From Monocercomonoides exilis (lineage: Eukaryota; Preaxostyla; Oxymonadida; Polymastigidae), in NCBI GenBank assembly GCA_001643675.2, contig LSRY02000005.1, forward strand, positions 250,501 through 314,500: a DNA stretch of 64,000 nucleotides. The letters run 5' to 3'. The notes beneath the pieces were generated by a model. That model was not told the DNA's origin, did no database searches, and worked only from the letters and a program-made list of their open reading frames with translations. The translations under genes were made by a program, and so were the position numbers. Position 1 is the stretch's first letter; each line of letters starts with the position of its first letter. Shown here piece by piece: positions 45,581 to 56,664 of this stretch.

Positions 45581-47730
45581 ATGAAGCGGAAGAGATGTGC
45601 AGATGGGAAGGTTCTCTTGTGGATGTTGTGAAGAGTTCTGTGGTGATGAAAGACACAACAATCTCGAATTCACCAGAAGGCGGAATAACAATAAGTGGAG
45701 GGGAAATGAATGTTAATGATGGAAGATTTGAGAACAATAATCCATCTATTGAAGGATATCCATCATTAAAAAGAAATATCATCTGTTCAGATTCTGGAAC
45801 ATTGAATGTGATGAGTTTGAAAGGAGGAGATGGACTGAAAGATAACTCATCATTGTGGATGTTGAATAAAGGGTGCAGTTTTGAAGGGATTGTTTCTGAA
45901 AGAGCATCTCCATTCTTTATTCCTGTTCTTGAGAGTGTGGAAGCAAAAGAAGAGACAGATAGAATGAAGCTGACATTCAAAGGGATGCTTCTTGTTCCTT
46001 GTAATCTGTCGTTCTCGGTTGTGAAGAAGAAGGGAGAAGAGAAAGAGATTGAAAAACACTCTTTTGATTCAAATGGGATTTTGTCAGAAAGAGAAGTTGA
46101 AGGAAGCGTTGCGAAAGATATTATCAGCAGTTGTGGGAATGAAATTGAAGTAAGTGTTTCTGTTTTATTTGGGAATTCGGAATCTCCATCATCAACACAG
46201 TCATTCGTTTTGAAGAATGCGAGCATTACTCCACCAAAAGGGAATGAAAAAATTGTTGAAAGTGGAAAAGAAGAAAAATCATCATGGGCGTTGATTGTGA
46301 TTGTTGTATTGGTTGTGATATTGTTGATTGTTCTTATCATTGCAGTTGCCTTTATTGTTCGATGGAGAAAGTCGGAGAGAAGAACAGAAGAATTGGAAGA
46401 GATTGTGAATGATAACATCAAGAAGGATCCGAAGGTGTTTGAGATGGTGACGATGGAAATGTCTCCAGAAGCGCAATGGAGGAGAGCAGAGAGGGAGGCA
46501 GAGAAGAAAAACGAAGAGAGGATCAAAAAGAGGGTGTATGAGAAAAGCTTGGGACATTCTGAGTCATCAGAGCATTTATTGAGTGAGAGTGGATCAACAG
46601 AATATATTCTGGGGAAGGACTCAGACAAAATTCCAGAATGGATGTTGGAGAAAATCGATGAGAAAGAGATCGAGGACGAAACGAGAAAACGAACGCCATC
46701 GCCTTCCATTTCATCCACCTCAACAACAGACTCAGATTCAACTTTTATCCGGCCAGAGAGCATGTGTCCAACCACCTCGTCGATGTCGAATCTGGTGGAT
46801 GCGATGGCCTGCTCATCGCCACACGAGAAGCTGATAGTGGATCTGAGGGATTCGCTGTTCATGCTGTTGCACGGAAGGAATGCCAAGAAGGAGATGGCAA
46901 TTGGCTCACTGAAAGAAAGAGAACAAACAGCTGCTCAAATCCTGTTCTGGGTGGCCAATCTCGCACTGCATTCATTTGATGAAATGGAAAATCCTCTTTC
47001 TTCACTTTCCAATCTCAGCCCGCACATTGTTCTGTTCTCTGAGCATATGGTCATCTGCATTGTGATGCACTCAGACTTCTTGTCTGATGATGACTCAGAT
47101 TCCTCATCGATCTCTTCGTCAACAGTTGCAACGTCTGCAACTGATGATGATGATAATGATTCTCTTCCCTCATCGGCATTTGAGGATGAGGATAGCTTCA
47201 AAAAAGAGTGTTTGAGGTGGAAGGCACCAGAACTGCTGATGAACAAGAAAATGGGAGCGACAAAGAAGTCAGTTGCCTTTTCGATTGGGATGATGCTGTG
47301 GGAGTGCTTGACACTGCAGATCCCGTTTGGAGAGTATCCAGCAGAGGTGGCAGGGCAGAAGATTGCGAATGGGGAGAGGCCAGACATGACCCCGATCACA
47401 GAAAGTTCTTTGAAGGAGATTGTGAAGAAATGCATGCTGAAAGATGAAGAAAGCAGACCAATGCTGGCTCATCTGAAGCGTGAGTTTTTCGAGAAGTTTC
47501 CAGCAGGTGCTACGATGGTTACGATGACTGATGCAATCAGGATAGAGGAAAGCTCAAGCGAGAATGATGGGTATGGTTCAACAGAAGATGGAAGCGAACT
47601 TATTTCACTTGCAGATGATGTTTCCTCAAAAAAGAAAAGACGAGGAGCAAAGACAGGATGCGAGCGTCAAAATATAAGAGAATGGGAGAGAAAATATGAA
47701 AGGATAAAAATATTGCTTTTGTGGAACTGA
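45577..47730 (+). pseudogene. Receptor-like protein copy B, membrane and kinase-like part (frameshifted)
   Basis: This is the continuation of the same gene in the -1 frame, about 717 codons from NEAEEMCRWEGSL. It lacks its own ATG at the junction. It contains the end of the ectodomain, a transmembrane helix (about 46285-46360: LIVIVVLVVILLIVLIIAVA), a juxtamembrane Glu/Lys region almost identical to copy A from MSPEAQWRRAEREAE onward, and the kinase C-lobe remnant (RWKAPELL, IGMMLWECLTLQIPFGEYP). Near 47635 a run reads AAAAGACG where copy A has AAAGACG; the extra base replaces the normal C-terminus (KDEEQRPDASVKI in copy A) with ~30 unrelated residues. Confidence 0.8.
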
Positions 47731-48093
47731 AAGGCACTGAATAAGGAAAATAGTCAAGCAAGCATTTGAAAATGAGGAAGATTCTGAAGGCAAAAAGATT
47801 TCACCAAAATGGAGAAAATAATAAGAAGAGAAAGAACAGTGAAAGTTGATAAGGAGAATTGATATTTTTGGAGAGAAAGTTGGACGAAGTCAGTGCTTTT
47901 GATGTTTTGAAGAAGAGGCATCGAATAATTGCATGATATGTTTTTCTTTGCTGATATGGCTTCATGGCCTGACGATATGACGTTCAAGCAAAAAATCAGT
48001 AACAATGAGAGAAAACGGAATCAAAGAATAATTAAATAAGATATTTTTCATTTTCTAACTTTTTTTCTTCTTTGTAACTCCAAAACTGTGTAT

Positions 48094-48366
48094 TCATGTG
48101 ATTTTAATTTTTGTGATATGTTTTCGAATAATTTTCTGTTTTTTGAAAATTGCGTGAACCAGATTCGTTTCTGTTAATAATTGAAATATTTTTTTTTCCA
48201 GAACATTTTTAACCATTTTTATTTTTTTGAAATTATCCACCATTTTTGTAAAATATTCAGTTATTATTTGTGAATTCATACGAAAACTATCGTCACTAAT
48301 TTCAATTTGCAAAATTAATTGTTCATAAGTTGCATTTCCCAGAATTGCTTCAATTTGAGTTTTCAA
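48094..48366 (-). other. Short ORF conserved in both arms (right copy)
   Basis: Counterpart of 1839-2105. The first ~57 residues match with a few conservative changes, then the frames diverge after a single-base difference in an A-run. Function unknown. Confidence 0.2.
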
Positions 48367-48863
48367 AATGCTTGTGTTGAAGCGATTGTTGCAGATTGAT
48401 TGTAATTTTTAAGTTGTCATTTTTGTTTTGAAGCAATAATTATTTCAAATTTTCGCAAATAAGTTATTTTATTTTGAACGCTCATTCAAATATTAGCACG
48501 CGCGATGTTCAAATAAAACTTTTTCTTTTTCTTTTGAAATCCCGATCAATGCTCGAGTGCCAATCGAAAATCTGTTTGAGTTGGGAAATTGGCAAAGAAA
48601 AATCTTCATCATTTTGAACTTCAAACATTTTTTTTCCTCTTGACTGATCCAAAAATCAAACGAAAAACAAGTGAATTTGATTCATCTGGACTGTTGTGAA
48701 ATTGTCAAACAATATTTAAATTATGAATTTTTAATGTTTTTCATTTGGCATGTGTTCGTTTTCAAAAGTTTAATATTGCTATTCTCAAATTTTGAATTGT
48801 AGAATTTCAAGTATTGAGAAAAAAAGAAAAGAAAAATTACAAAAAACATTTGTTTTTTTGACC

Positions 48864-49141
48864 AATTGGGGGAAAATACGAACTATCAAGCATTTTTCGC
48901 ACAATGCAAAAAATATTTGCTACACTCATAACTTTCAATAACTTTATCAGATTACAAAATAAATTGTATTTTCATTTCCGAAAGAAAACATCATTTATAT
49001 AATTTCAAAAATTTTTTGTGATCTCACAAGTATTTCAAAAAAATAATCCATTTTAAATGTGTTTTTTGGATCACAAAAAGTTCGTCCACTGTGCATAATT
49101 TTTCAATGAAAATGCCTGAAGTGTAATGTTTTGCCCCAATT
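48864..49141 (-). mobile_element. MITE-A copy 5 (intact, right arm)
   Basis: Element 48868-49137 (270 bp) flanked by AATT on both sides (48864-48867 and 49138-49141). It is the same insertion as copy 1 in the other arm, so it predates the duplication. It gives the empty site for the nested fold-back element. Confidence 0.85.
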
Positions 49142-49801
49142 ATTCATTTTTTGAAAAACGATTTTATTCGACTTTTATTGATATAAATGGGTGATTCTTT
49201 TTGAAATTATTATTATTCTTTCAAAAATACTGCTCCATGTATTAACAAAATATATATTTGTGATAAATTCAATGTCTCTGAAAAAAACATTTTTACACTT
49301 ATCTATCTATCTTTCATCTCAGTAATTTCTTCCTCAAACACAATCTTTGCCCTTTTTTCACAAGGACAATGTTTTTCTTATCTTTATCAAAAAAACTTAG
49401 CATCAGGACATAGACCAACAAAAATATTTAATTCCAAAAACAATTACCCTTATCATTTATGGTTCTTGTGATTTTTTTATTTGAAAAGTGTGGTTTTTCC
49501 AACTTATTTGTGAATGATCTTTTTCAAAAAGTTATTGTCACTTGAATTATTAGATTATATATTATATTCAACTTATTTAATGGGAAAATTAGCTTGATTG
49601 GAATATTTTTGTATTTCCTGACAATCAAATTCTTGTCCATTTGAATATTTTTCATCATCAACAACCATTCAAACTCGCAACATACTAAATATCACTGATT
49701 CCACATTTGTTCGTTTTCTGAATGAATTTTTTCCACCAATTACATTTTGCTCAAATTTCAGAATTGAGGCAACAAAACCACTCAAATCGTATTTGTGCTT
49801 A

Positions 49802-51280
49802 TCTTTGAAGATAAGGGTTTCAAGTGTCCTTTTTTTTTGAATTTGATTTTTTGTTCGTATTAATCTTTAAAAATCTGCTTTTCAATGTTTTTCCCCAAAC
49901 AATAAACAAATAAAACTTTGATCATTCAACTGTTTTGTCCAAACAGAAAAAAGTTATGAACAAATAAAAACTGTCAAAAAGTTCAATTTTTTCTTTCAAG
50001 AAATTCAATTATCAGTCAGTTCTGTTGTGAAGCCAAAGTTTTCCAGCTTCAAATTGATCTGAATCCGAAGAAAAAGAAGATGAGCTGTTGTTATCATTGG
50101 ATTTCAGATAAAAATCATCGAGAACTGGAACATCATCACGTTGGAAAAAATGTTTTCTTTTCTTTTTTTCTTATTCTCAGTTTCAAAAAATATTTTTGTT
50201 CTGAAAAATCATTTTTTCTATTTCTTTTATTGTTTCAGTTTCAACCAAATTTTCATTATTTGAATAATTGTTTCTTTTCATTTATCAATTTTCTTTATTA
50301 ATTCTTTTATCGTTATCAATTTAAAACTGATGTGAATTTTGGTTCATGATTTAGAAAAGTCACAAATGTCAAAATATTGTGTGAAAAAAAGTGAGTTATT
50401 TATAGCTCATTTGGGTAATTATTTTTGAGATGATAATCTCGTTCAATGTTTGATCTTTTTTTTGAATTTTTGTGGAACAACTTTTTAAATGCATTGGAAA
50501 TTAATTAATGTGATAAATCATCATTTTCTGTAATATTTTTAATACGCAAATTTGGATTGATTCAATTTTCGAAAATAACCATAATTGTTCGTATATAAAG
50601 CATTTTCTTTTTGCTGAGTATTATTCGGTTGTGCAAACTTTTTGATGTTCGAAGAATATTAAATTTCAATCTTTAATAAGTTTCATTTTCGGAAAATGTT
50701 TAATTGTTCATGAACACACATGAATGGAAGCTTTTCATTCTTTTCAATTTTTTTTTAAGATTACTCGAGATAAGCAATTGGCAACGACAACAAACATAGA
50801 AGATCGGAAGAAGAATTAGAAGTTTCCGCAGGTGTTGCATGTTGGATATGGTTTTGTTTTTGATTTTTGATGATATAAACTTTTTTTGGATCGTATTATT
50901 TTCCTTCTTTTCATTTGTCTTTTATTTCATTCAGCATTTAACATATAATATATATTTCAATCATTGTGTTTGTAACAAATAGCTTTGATCTTTGTAATGA
51001 TTTAATTTTTGTTTTTTATTGAAAATTTATAAAATTTGTTTTATTCCTGTGACATTCAATGACATAGTCAATGAACGATTGAAATTTCGGAAACAAAAAA
51101 ATATCTGAATATTTGAAACAATTTTAAGGGGATATCTTTTTTATAACTGGAGTTTAAAGAAAAAAAATATGAAGAAAGAAAAAAACAAGATCAAGGAAAA
51201 GATGAGAGAAGAAAGTATTAAATGAAAGATGCTTGAGGTTTAATAGTTGAATTCACAAACATATGGAAATAGAATAGCTG
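49802..51280. other. AT-rich region without recognisable genes
   Basis: No supportable ORF. At about 50409 the sequence GGGTAATTATTTTTGAGAT resembles the left terminus of the MITE-B element at 60671, but no matching right end is obvious. A short plus frame at 50080-50301 has no recognisable content. Confidence 0.5.
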
Positions 51281-51780
51281 CATAAAAAGAAGATTATAGG
51301 AAAGAAGTTGAAAGGAAAAAAGATAAAGAGAGAAGAAAAAGAAAGGAGAAAAGATAAAGAGAGAAGAAAAAGAAAGGAGAAAAGAGAGAGAAAGAAGAAT
51401 AAGAAAAGAGAGAGAAAAAAGAGAGAAGGAAAAGAAGGTTGAAGCATAAAGAAGAAGAAGTGGAGAGAAGAAGAAGAAGGCGAGGAGAGAAGGAGAAGAA
51501 GATGGAGAAGGAGATGAAGAAGAGGTGAGAAGAAGAAGAAGAAGAAGAAGAAAGAGAGGAGAGAAAAAGAAAAAGAAAAAGGAAATAATAAAAAAAAGAA
51601 TAAGAATGAAAAAGAAGAAAAAGAAAGAAAAGAAAGATAAATAAATAGATAGATAGATAGAAAGATAGATAGATAGATAGAAAGGAAGATTGAAAGATTG
51701 AAAGAAAGACTTCGAAAGGAAGAAGAACAAAGAAAAAAGGAAGAAGAAGGAAGAAGGAAGAAGGAAGAAGAGGGAGTCAA
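51281..51780 (+). repeat. ~500-bp near-pure polypurine tract
   Basis: The plus strand is almost entirely A and G (GAAGAA, GAGAGAAA and AAGAAAAAGG units) for about 500 bp. It includes a (GATA)n-type tract at about 51645-51682. Apparent Phe/Leu/Ser-rich minus-strand frames here are translations of the repeat. Confidence 0.85.
51645..51682 (+). repeat. (GATA)n tetranucleotide repeat
   Basis: Tandem ATAG/GATA units interrupted once by AAAG, within the polypurine tract. Confidence 0.85.
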
Positions 51781-53150
51781 AGAAGTGCTTGGAAATGGTG
51801 TGGGCTGATCAGCAGAGTTATCATTCCCATTTTGTTTAGACTGTCCAGCCAGCATTCTTCCATCTCCAATGTCTCTTCCTTTGAGCGAGTGCAGCACATT
51901 TTCGTCGTCCATCGATAGCTCCTTCCTTTTTTCCCTTTCGATTGCTGCCTTCTCCTTCTCCTTCTGCTCCATCTCCTGCGCCTTCTCCAGCGATGTCTGC
52001 AGTTGTGAGTGCACTCTCGTTCTCTTCGGCTCAGCCACAGCCGTCGAACGAGCAGAAGACGCCTTCAGAGCATCTCTGCTGAGCACAGTTGTCGCCCTAC
52101 CAAAGTTCGGAGGCAGCGGATAATCATCATCGCCTTCATCGTTCTTCCAATTTCTTTTTCCGAAAGCATTGCCAGCGACGCTTTCTGCTCCTTTCTCTCT
52201 TTCTCCTTCTCTGTCTTCCCTCTCTCCACTTCCTCCACAGTTCTCAGAATCTCCTCCTTTCGCGTGTTTTCCTCTTCGTCCAGCATTTTTCCATACAAAA
52301 ACTTCACGTTTACCGCAAACACACTTCTCACAACTGCTGCCTCGCCTTTCCCATCAGCCACAATTCTTTTCTTCCTCAACAAAAGCACTCTTTCCTTCGC
52401 ATTGTACTCAATATCTGCTTCTTCCTCATACACTCCACTCACTCCAAACACACCCCATTTCCTCCTCATAAGTTCCGCAATACCTTTTTCTCCGCTTCCC
52501 TCTCTTTCTCCTGATGCACCCACATCGCCCTCTCTCTATCTCTCTCCTCTCTCTTCTTCCTCTCCTCCTCTCTCTCCTTCTCTCATTCCTCCTACCCCTC
52601 TTGATGCCTTCATTCGCTCTTTGTCCATTGCTGCCTTCGTATTCTGCTTAAGCTTCGCCTGTAGAGACTACAGATATCTCGTATTCAGTGTCTGTGCACC
52701 AGAACTGCCTCTAACAGAGAGAAGAGGACCTGTTTAGAGAAGCTTCCGAGTAAAGAAAGACTCACCACGTAGTGTACCACCAAGGAAGAAGGAAGAGGAA
52801 GTTGAGAATGAGTTGGAAGAAGAAGTGGATAAATTTGCAGCAGGAGAGGAAGAAGAAGAAGAAGAAGAAATAAGAGATGTCTTTGGGGATTTCAATACAG
52901 ATGCAGCTGCTTGCGACGAGTTGGTCGAGGCATTTGAGCTGTCGGCTGATCCTGTGCTTGCATAGCTCTTCACACTTCCAGTGTCACTTGCACCTTTCTC
53001 TTCATTCTTTTCTGCTGCTTTCTCTTCGGCCTCTGCTCGTCTTTTCTCTTCTTCTTCTCTTTTGCCTTCTTCTTTTGCCTTCTCGATCATCTTCAAAAGT
53101 GCTGTTTGTTCCTTCTTTTCTCTGTATTCAACAGCCAAATGAAAATACTG
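51750..53150 (-). pseudogene. Broken coiled-coil/low-complexity protein gene
   Basis: Minus-strand coding blocks occur in several frames. At 53138-52770 a Lys/Glu-rich segment (KKEQTALLKMIEKAKEEGKR) is followed by Ser-rich sequence; it lacks an ATG and begins right after a TACAG that could be a splice acceptor. At 52523-52160 there is an ordered-looking block (IAELMRRKWGVFGVSGVYEE, ERVLLLRKKRIVADGKGE). At 52150-51780 a shifted frame reads NDEGDDDYPLPPNFGRA, then KEKAAIEREKRKELSMDDEN. A GTGAGT...GTTAG stretch near 52675-52770 could be an intron, but the junction between the second and third blocks needs a frameshift in an A-rich run (GAAAAAGAAA). Family not recognised. It is either intron-rich and partly misread here, or a pseudogene. 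Confidence 0.45.
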
Positions 53151-53880
53151 ATAAATTTATATAACTTATTTTGAAAATGAAAATTAAAAAATGTTGATGA
53201 GTATTCTTTTTTGAATAGAATTATTATCTAATTTTGTATATTTGAATAATCTTTTTAAAATGGATTATTCACTTGTTGATATTTGTGTTGGTAATAATTT
53301 TCAAGGATATAAACTTCTATAATACAAAACTGTTAAAAGAAATTCGCTTAGCAAACAAGTTCTAAAATTCTTAATTTCGGAAGATATAATTGCCCATCCA
53401 GTATTTTGTTTCAGATCAAGGATATTAATTTGACTTTCGCTTGATCTCATTTCTTATTGGAAAACTCATTCTTTCTTTCTTATTTGAATGAGAAAATATG
53501 AAAATCTTTTAACGCAGAAATTTCATATATCCAAATAATGGAAATGAAAATTTTCATTGCGAAATTTTAATAATCCTTTATTTGGTTTTCAACTTATTGT
53601 TAATTGTAATACGAATTCAGGTAAGATAATTTCATCAAAAATGTTTACAACTCCTGAATAAATATTTTCAACGAGAGCATGCCATGCATGGAATGAATTA
53701 TAAAGAATTTGTGGAGACAAAGTTGATGAGCTTTAATTATTATATTTACAAAGAACAAAGCAGCTGCTGACGTGGAAATACAATTCATCAACAATAAAAT
53801 GGTTATTGTCAATTGATTTCAAGTGAACAATAACCGATTTTTAATTGTTTTTTATTTCAAAGTTTAACTTCGAATAATCA
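53151..53880. other. AT-rich intergenic region
   Basis: No supportable gene or repeat. Confidence 0.5.
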
Positions 53881-54208
53881 GAGTCTCTGAACATGCTGAT
53901 GAATGATCTGGCAGTTGTTTACAATGCCTCACATAAACACACACAGACAATGATTTTGCAAGCCGTTGCTCGTGATTAAACACTGAAAAAGCTTCAAACG
54001 TTTGGCTTCGATATATCAAGAGGACAGCACAGTTACGCAAAAAAAACTAAGCAAAAAAACAATGATCAAATTATTCCTCCCAAAAAACCAACACTTCCAA
54101 TGTGCAAGCGTGGTTTGAATAATTTTTCAATGTTTCTTTCATGAAGATAATAATTCAATTCAAAAGGACTTGAAGAAGATACTTGGTACAAAGGAAACAC
54201 GTTGATGA
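53881..54208 (+). pseudogene. Possible N-terminal remnant of a DDE-type transposase-like protein
   Basis: One frame from about 53881 reads MLMNDLAVVYNASHK, then TMILQAVARD, a TAA, then LKKLQTFGFDISRGQHSYAK. A frame change near 54125 leads to CFFHEDNNSIQKDLKKILG. The pattern of a short helical start, 'IL..VA', 'GF.IS...Y..A' and 'FF.ED' resembles the N-terminal part of a transposase-like family whose C-terminus carries an HGK..CDG motif, and such a C-terminus is present at 57130. The similarity is judged by eye from memory and the sequence is broken. Confidence 0.3.
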
Positions 54209-54854
54209 TAAATCATTCAACTGAAATATCTTCATCAATGATTTGCAGTCAAAAACCATCAAAGCACTCAGAAGAAGAACAGTTTTTGGATGAATCTGCC
54301 TGAAATGATTTGATTTGCTTATCATCGCATGACAAAAGATCTGAACAACCAAATAAAATAGGAGAACAGTCATCAAAAATGCATCAGAGAATTTTTCAAA
54401 ATGGATCATCCGACTTTCAATCTCATTTTGATAATCGTTAAATATCAGCTGATAACGAAACTGAACACGACTCTGCTGGATTTCGAAAAGAGAAAATTCA
54501 TCTTTTGAGAGAAAAAACAGAAACATCATCAAAAGTGATTCAAAGGAAAATATTCATGACAAACAGAGCAAATGATTCTCCCACATTTATTGCTGATACA
54601 ATAATAAAGAAAGCAAATATCGATTACGAAAATAATAGAAACATTCCGTTTCAAATTCGTTCTGAAAAAACTCATTGTATCCACCAATAAATCCTCCTTA
54701 TAGTCTAACTCACTTTATTGATTCTTTGGATCAGAAACAAGAAGCCAATGAATCATGTCTGACAACATTAATGTAAACCACTGACAATTCAAACACTTGC
54801 TCACATGCAACATCAGAGACATGTCCTGTTAATGAATTTCATTCATATATTTGG
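54209..54854 (+). other. Unassigned decayed sequence
   Basis: A 61-codon frame (54505-54690) and neighbouring open bits have protein-like composition but match nothing I know. They probably belong to the same decayed unit as the flanking transposase-like and protease remnants. Confidence 0.3.
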
Positions 54855-56222
54855 GTGAGCAAGAAATCCTGTTTCGGAAATTTAGCAATCCAAATGAATT
54901 TGCCATCGATTGAGAAAAGAACAGATCAAAGTCACATGGAAAATCCTGATCGAGAAGATTTGACACATATTAATGAAGAAAGTGTGGAACTCAATTCTCA
55001 ACCAAATAAAAAGGACAACAGCAAAAACCAATCTGATTCAAAAAGTCAAACAATATTTCGCATTCACAATCCGCAAACAAAAAAGTGATCAGAGAGAAAG
55101 GGATTAATAAAATTTGGAAATACATGTTATTTATCATCGTTAATGCAAAGCTTTTCTTCCATCTGTCAAAATTTTTTTGAATAGTTCCTTTTGTTTCATT
55201 TTCAAATAAAATAAAAATTTCATAAGTCAATCAAATTTTTGTTTCTCCTCACCAAATTTTGCTGTTATGAAAATAAAATATTGACAATGTTATTATTTCA
55301 ATTTTTGTGAAGTTTCGTGTGTGGAAACAAAAATTTGATTGACTTATGAAATTTTTATTTTATTTGAAAATTAAACAAAAGGAACTTTTCAAAAAAATTT
55401 TGACATCTTATCTATTAATCCTTCAATGATCAAAGAACCAAATTTCAAAACGTGTCTTTCAAAAATGTTGTGAATGTTTGCGATAAATTCAAAAAAATTC
55501 AAATTATGTGGAGGATTGGAAGCCATTCCGAATTGACGAATGGGAATCATTTTGTGATATCGGAAAAAGAAAACAACAAAATATTTTGGAATCATATGGC
55601 TTTCTGATGAAACGGCTCATAAAAGTCAATGCATTTAGTAAGGATAATATTAACATAACCACTTCTAACTACACATAATGCAAATTTTGTGGATTTTCTT
55701 CAATTGTTGAAAGTACTACATACAAAATAATCATCAATTCAAATTCAGTGGATAAAGGACTGAAGAAATATTTATCGAAAGAACAGCATTCAAAAAACAA
55801 ATCAGATTTATGCGGCAAATGCGGAAAACAAAATGAAGAGACAAAATGGACTGAAATTTGTTACGATCTACAATTATTCACAATTGAACACGAATGTTCG
55901 TCCACGAAGCCATAAATTCCACCAAAGCAATTATTTTTTTGACAAAAATCATCATAGAACATTTGCAGCTTCTTCAGTTGAATTTCCAAACTCGAAATCT
56001 TCAGCTCATCTCCAAACAAAAAGAAGTTATTCTTTAATTGGACAAATATTATTCAGGCAAACTGATCGATCTCATGGGCATTATATTTCATTTGTCAGAG
56101 ATTCTTCCATTGATAAAGAATCCTGGTTCATTTGCCACGATGCTTTCGTTTCAAAAGTCTGTGCTCAAAGTTGGAAGCAAGCATGGGAAAATTTATTAAA
56201 AGAAGTATATATTCCAACATAA
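54855..56222 (+). pseudogene. Ubiquitin-specific protease (USP/UCH) pseudogene
   Basis: All landmarks of a C19 deubiquitinase appear in order. Cys box at 55101-55160: GLIKFGNTCYLSSLMQSF, catalytic Cys codon 55125-55127. A helix resembling the QQDAxEFL block near 55570-55625: QNILESYGFLMKRL. Two zinc-finger CxxC pairs near 55679 (CKFCGFSSIVEST) and 55812 (LCGKCGKQNEETKW). His box at 56070-56095: SHGHYISFVRD, His codon 56079-56081, followed by SWFICHDAFVSKV. Breaks: in-frame TGA 55086-55088 just before the Cys box, a 242-bp palindromic insertion at 55164-55405, TAA 55676-55678 immediately before the first CxxC, and a frame change near 55840. The active enzyme would remove ubiquitin from substrates. 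This copy cannot make an intact protein. Confidence 0.75.
55164..55405. mobile_element. 242-bp palindromic fold-back element inside the USP pseudogene
   Basis: Arms 55164-55245 and 55324-55405 are 82-bp inverted repeats differing at only two positions, separated by a 78-bp loop. The ends read TGTCAAAATTTTTTTGAA. It interrupts the protease remnant directly after the conserved Cys-box helix. No clear target duplication is visible. Confidence 0.85.
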
Positions 56223-56231
56223 TCTTTTTTC

Positions 56232-56664
56232 ATGAAAGATAACACAAATAATGGAAGAAATTCAATTCAAAAAGGAGGAGCACTTTCATATGTTCAACTA
56301 TCTGAAAAGCAAACCAAAAAAATTGTTAACCAAAATGCATATGAAGGAGCTATGTTAAGAGCAAACAATGACGCAGCATATTTAATATCCTCTTCAAACT
56401 TTAACAATCATTTGCAATTAAAACGGAATCAAAATCAACTCGGATTTTTTCACCAAATGAAAAAAGACTTATTATCAAGCCGAAATCAAGATTATGAAAA
56501 GAATTTCATGAAGAAACAAACATTAAGTTATCACCTCCTTATTTCGACAAATTTTCAACACAGTTTCATATAGCAAAAAAGAGAACTCATGAATGAGAAA
56601 TGTGTGAAAAACTTGATCATTTAGAAAGAAAAATTAGATCTGTTCCTTCTACAAAAAGAAGCAA
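56232..56664 (+). other. Decayed coding-like sequence downstream of the USP remnant
   Basis: A 113-codon frame (56232-56573) contains LSEKQTKKIVNQNAYEGAML, where a USP domain normally ends with an NAY-type motif, so it may be the end of the protease. The rest is not recognised. Confidence 0.3.

Larger units (their letters stand above)
37805..49801 (-). repeat. Right arm of the ~12-kb inverted duplication
   Basis: This is the inverted copy of about 1-12,395. It carries the second receptor-like gene, the counterpart short ORFs and an uninterrupted MITE-A copy. The outer edge at 49801 is set only by the left end of the window, so the true repeat may be longer. Parts of the arm are nearly identical to the partner (kinase tail, outer flank), while others, such as the transmembrane region and the inner flank, are clearly diverged. 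Confidence 0.93.

Noticed and set aside
45560-45600. Programmed ribosomal frameshift joining the two parts of gene B
   Set aside because: No slippery heptamer or downstream structure is evident, and intact copy A shows that a single missing base explains the break.
51218-52086. Phe/Leu-rich minus-strand ORF as a membrane protein
   Set aside because: Its hydrophobic part is only the translation of the polypurine tract and GATA repeat; only the N-terminal ~100 codons look like real coding sequence.
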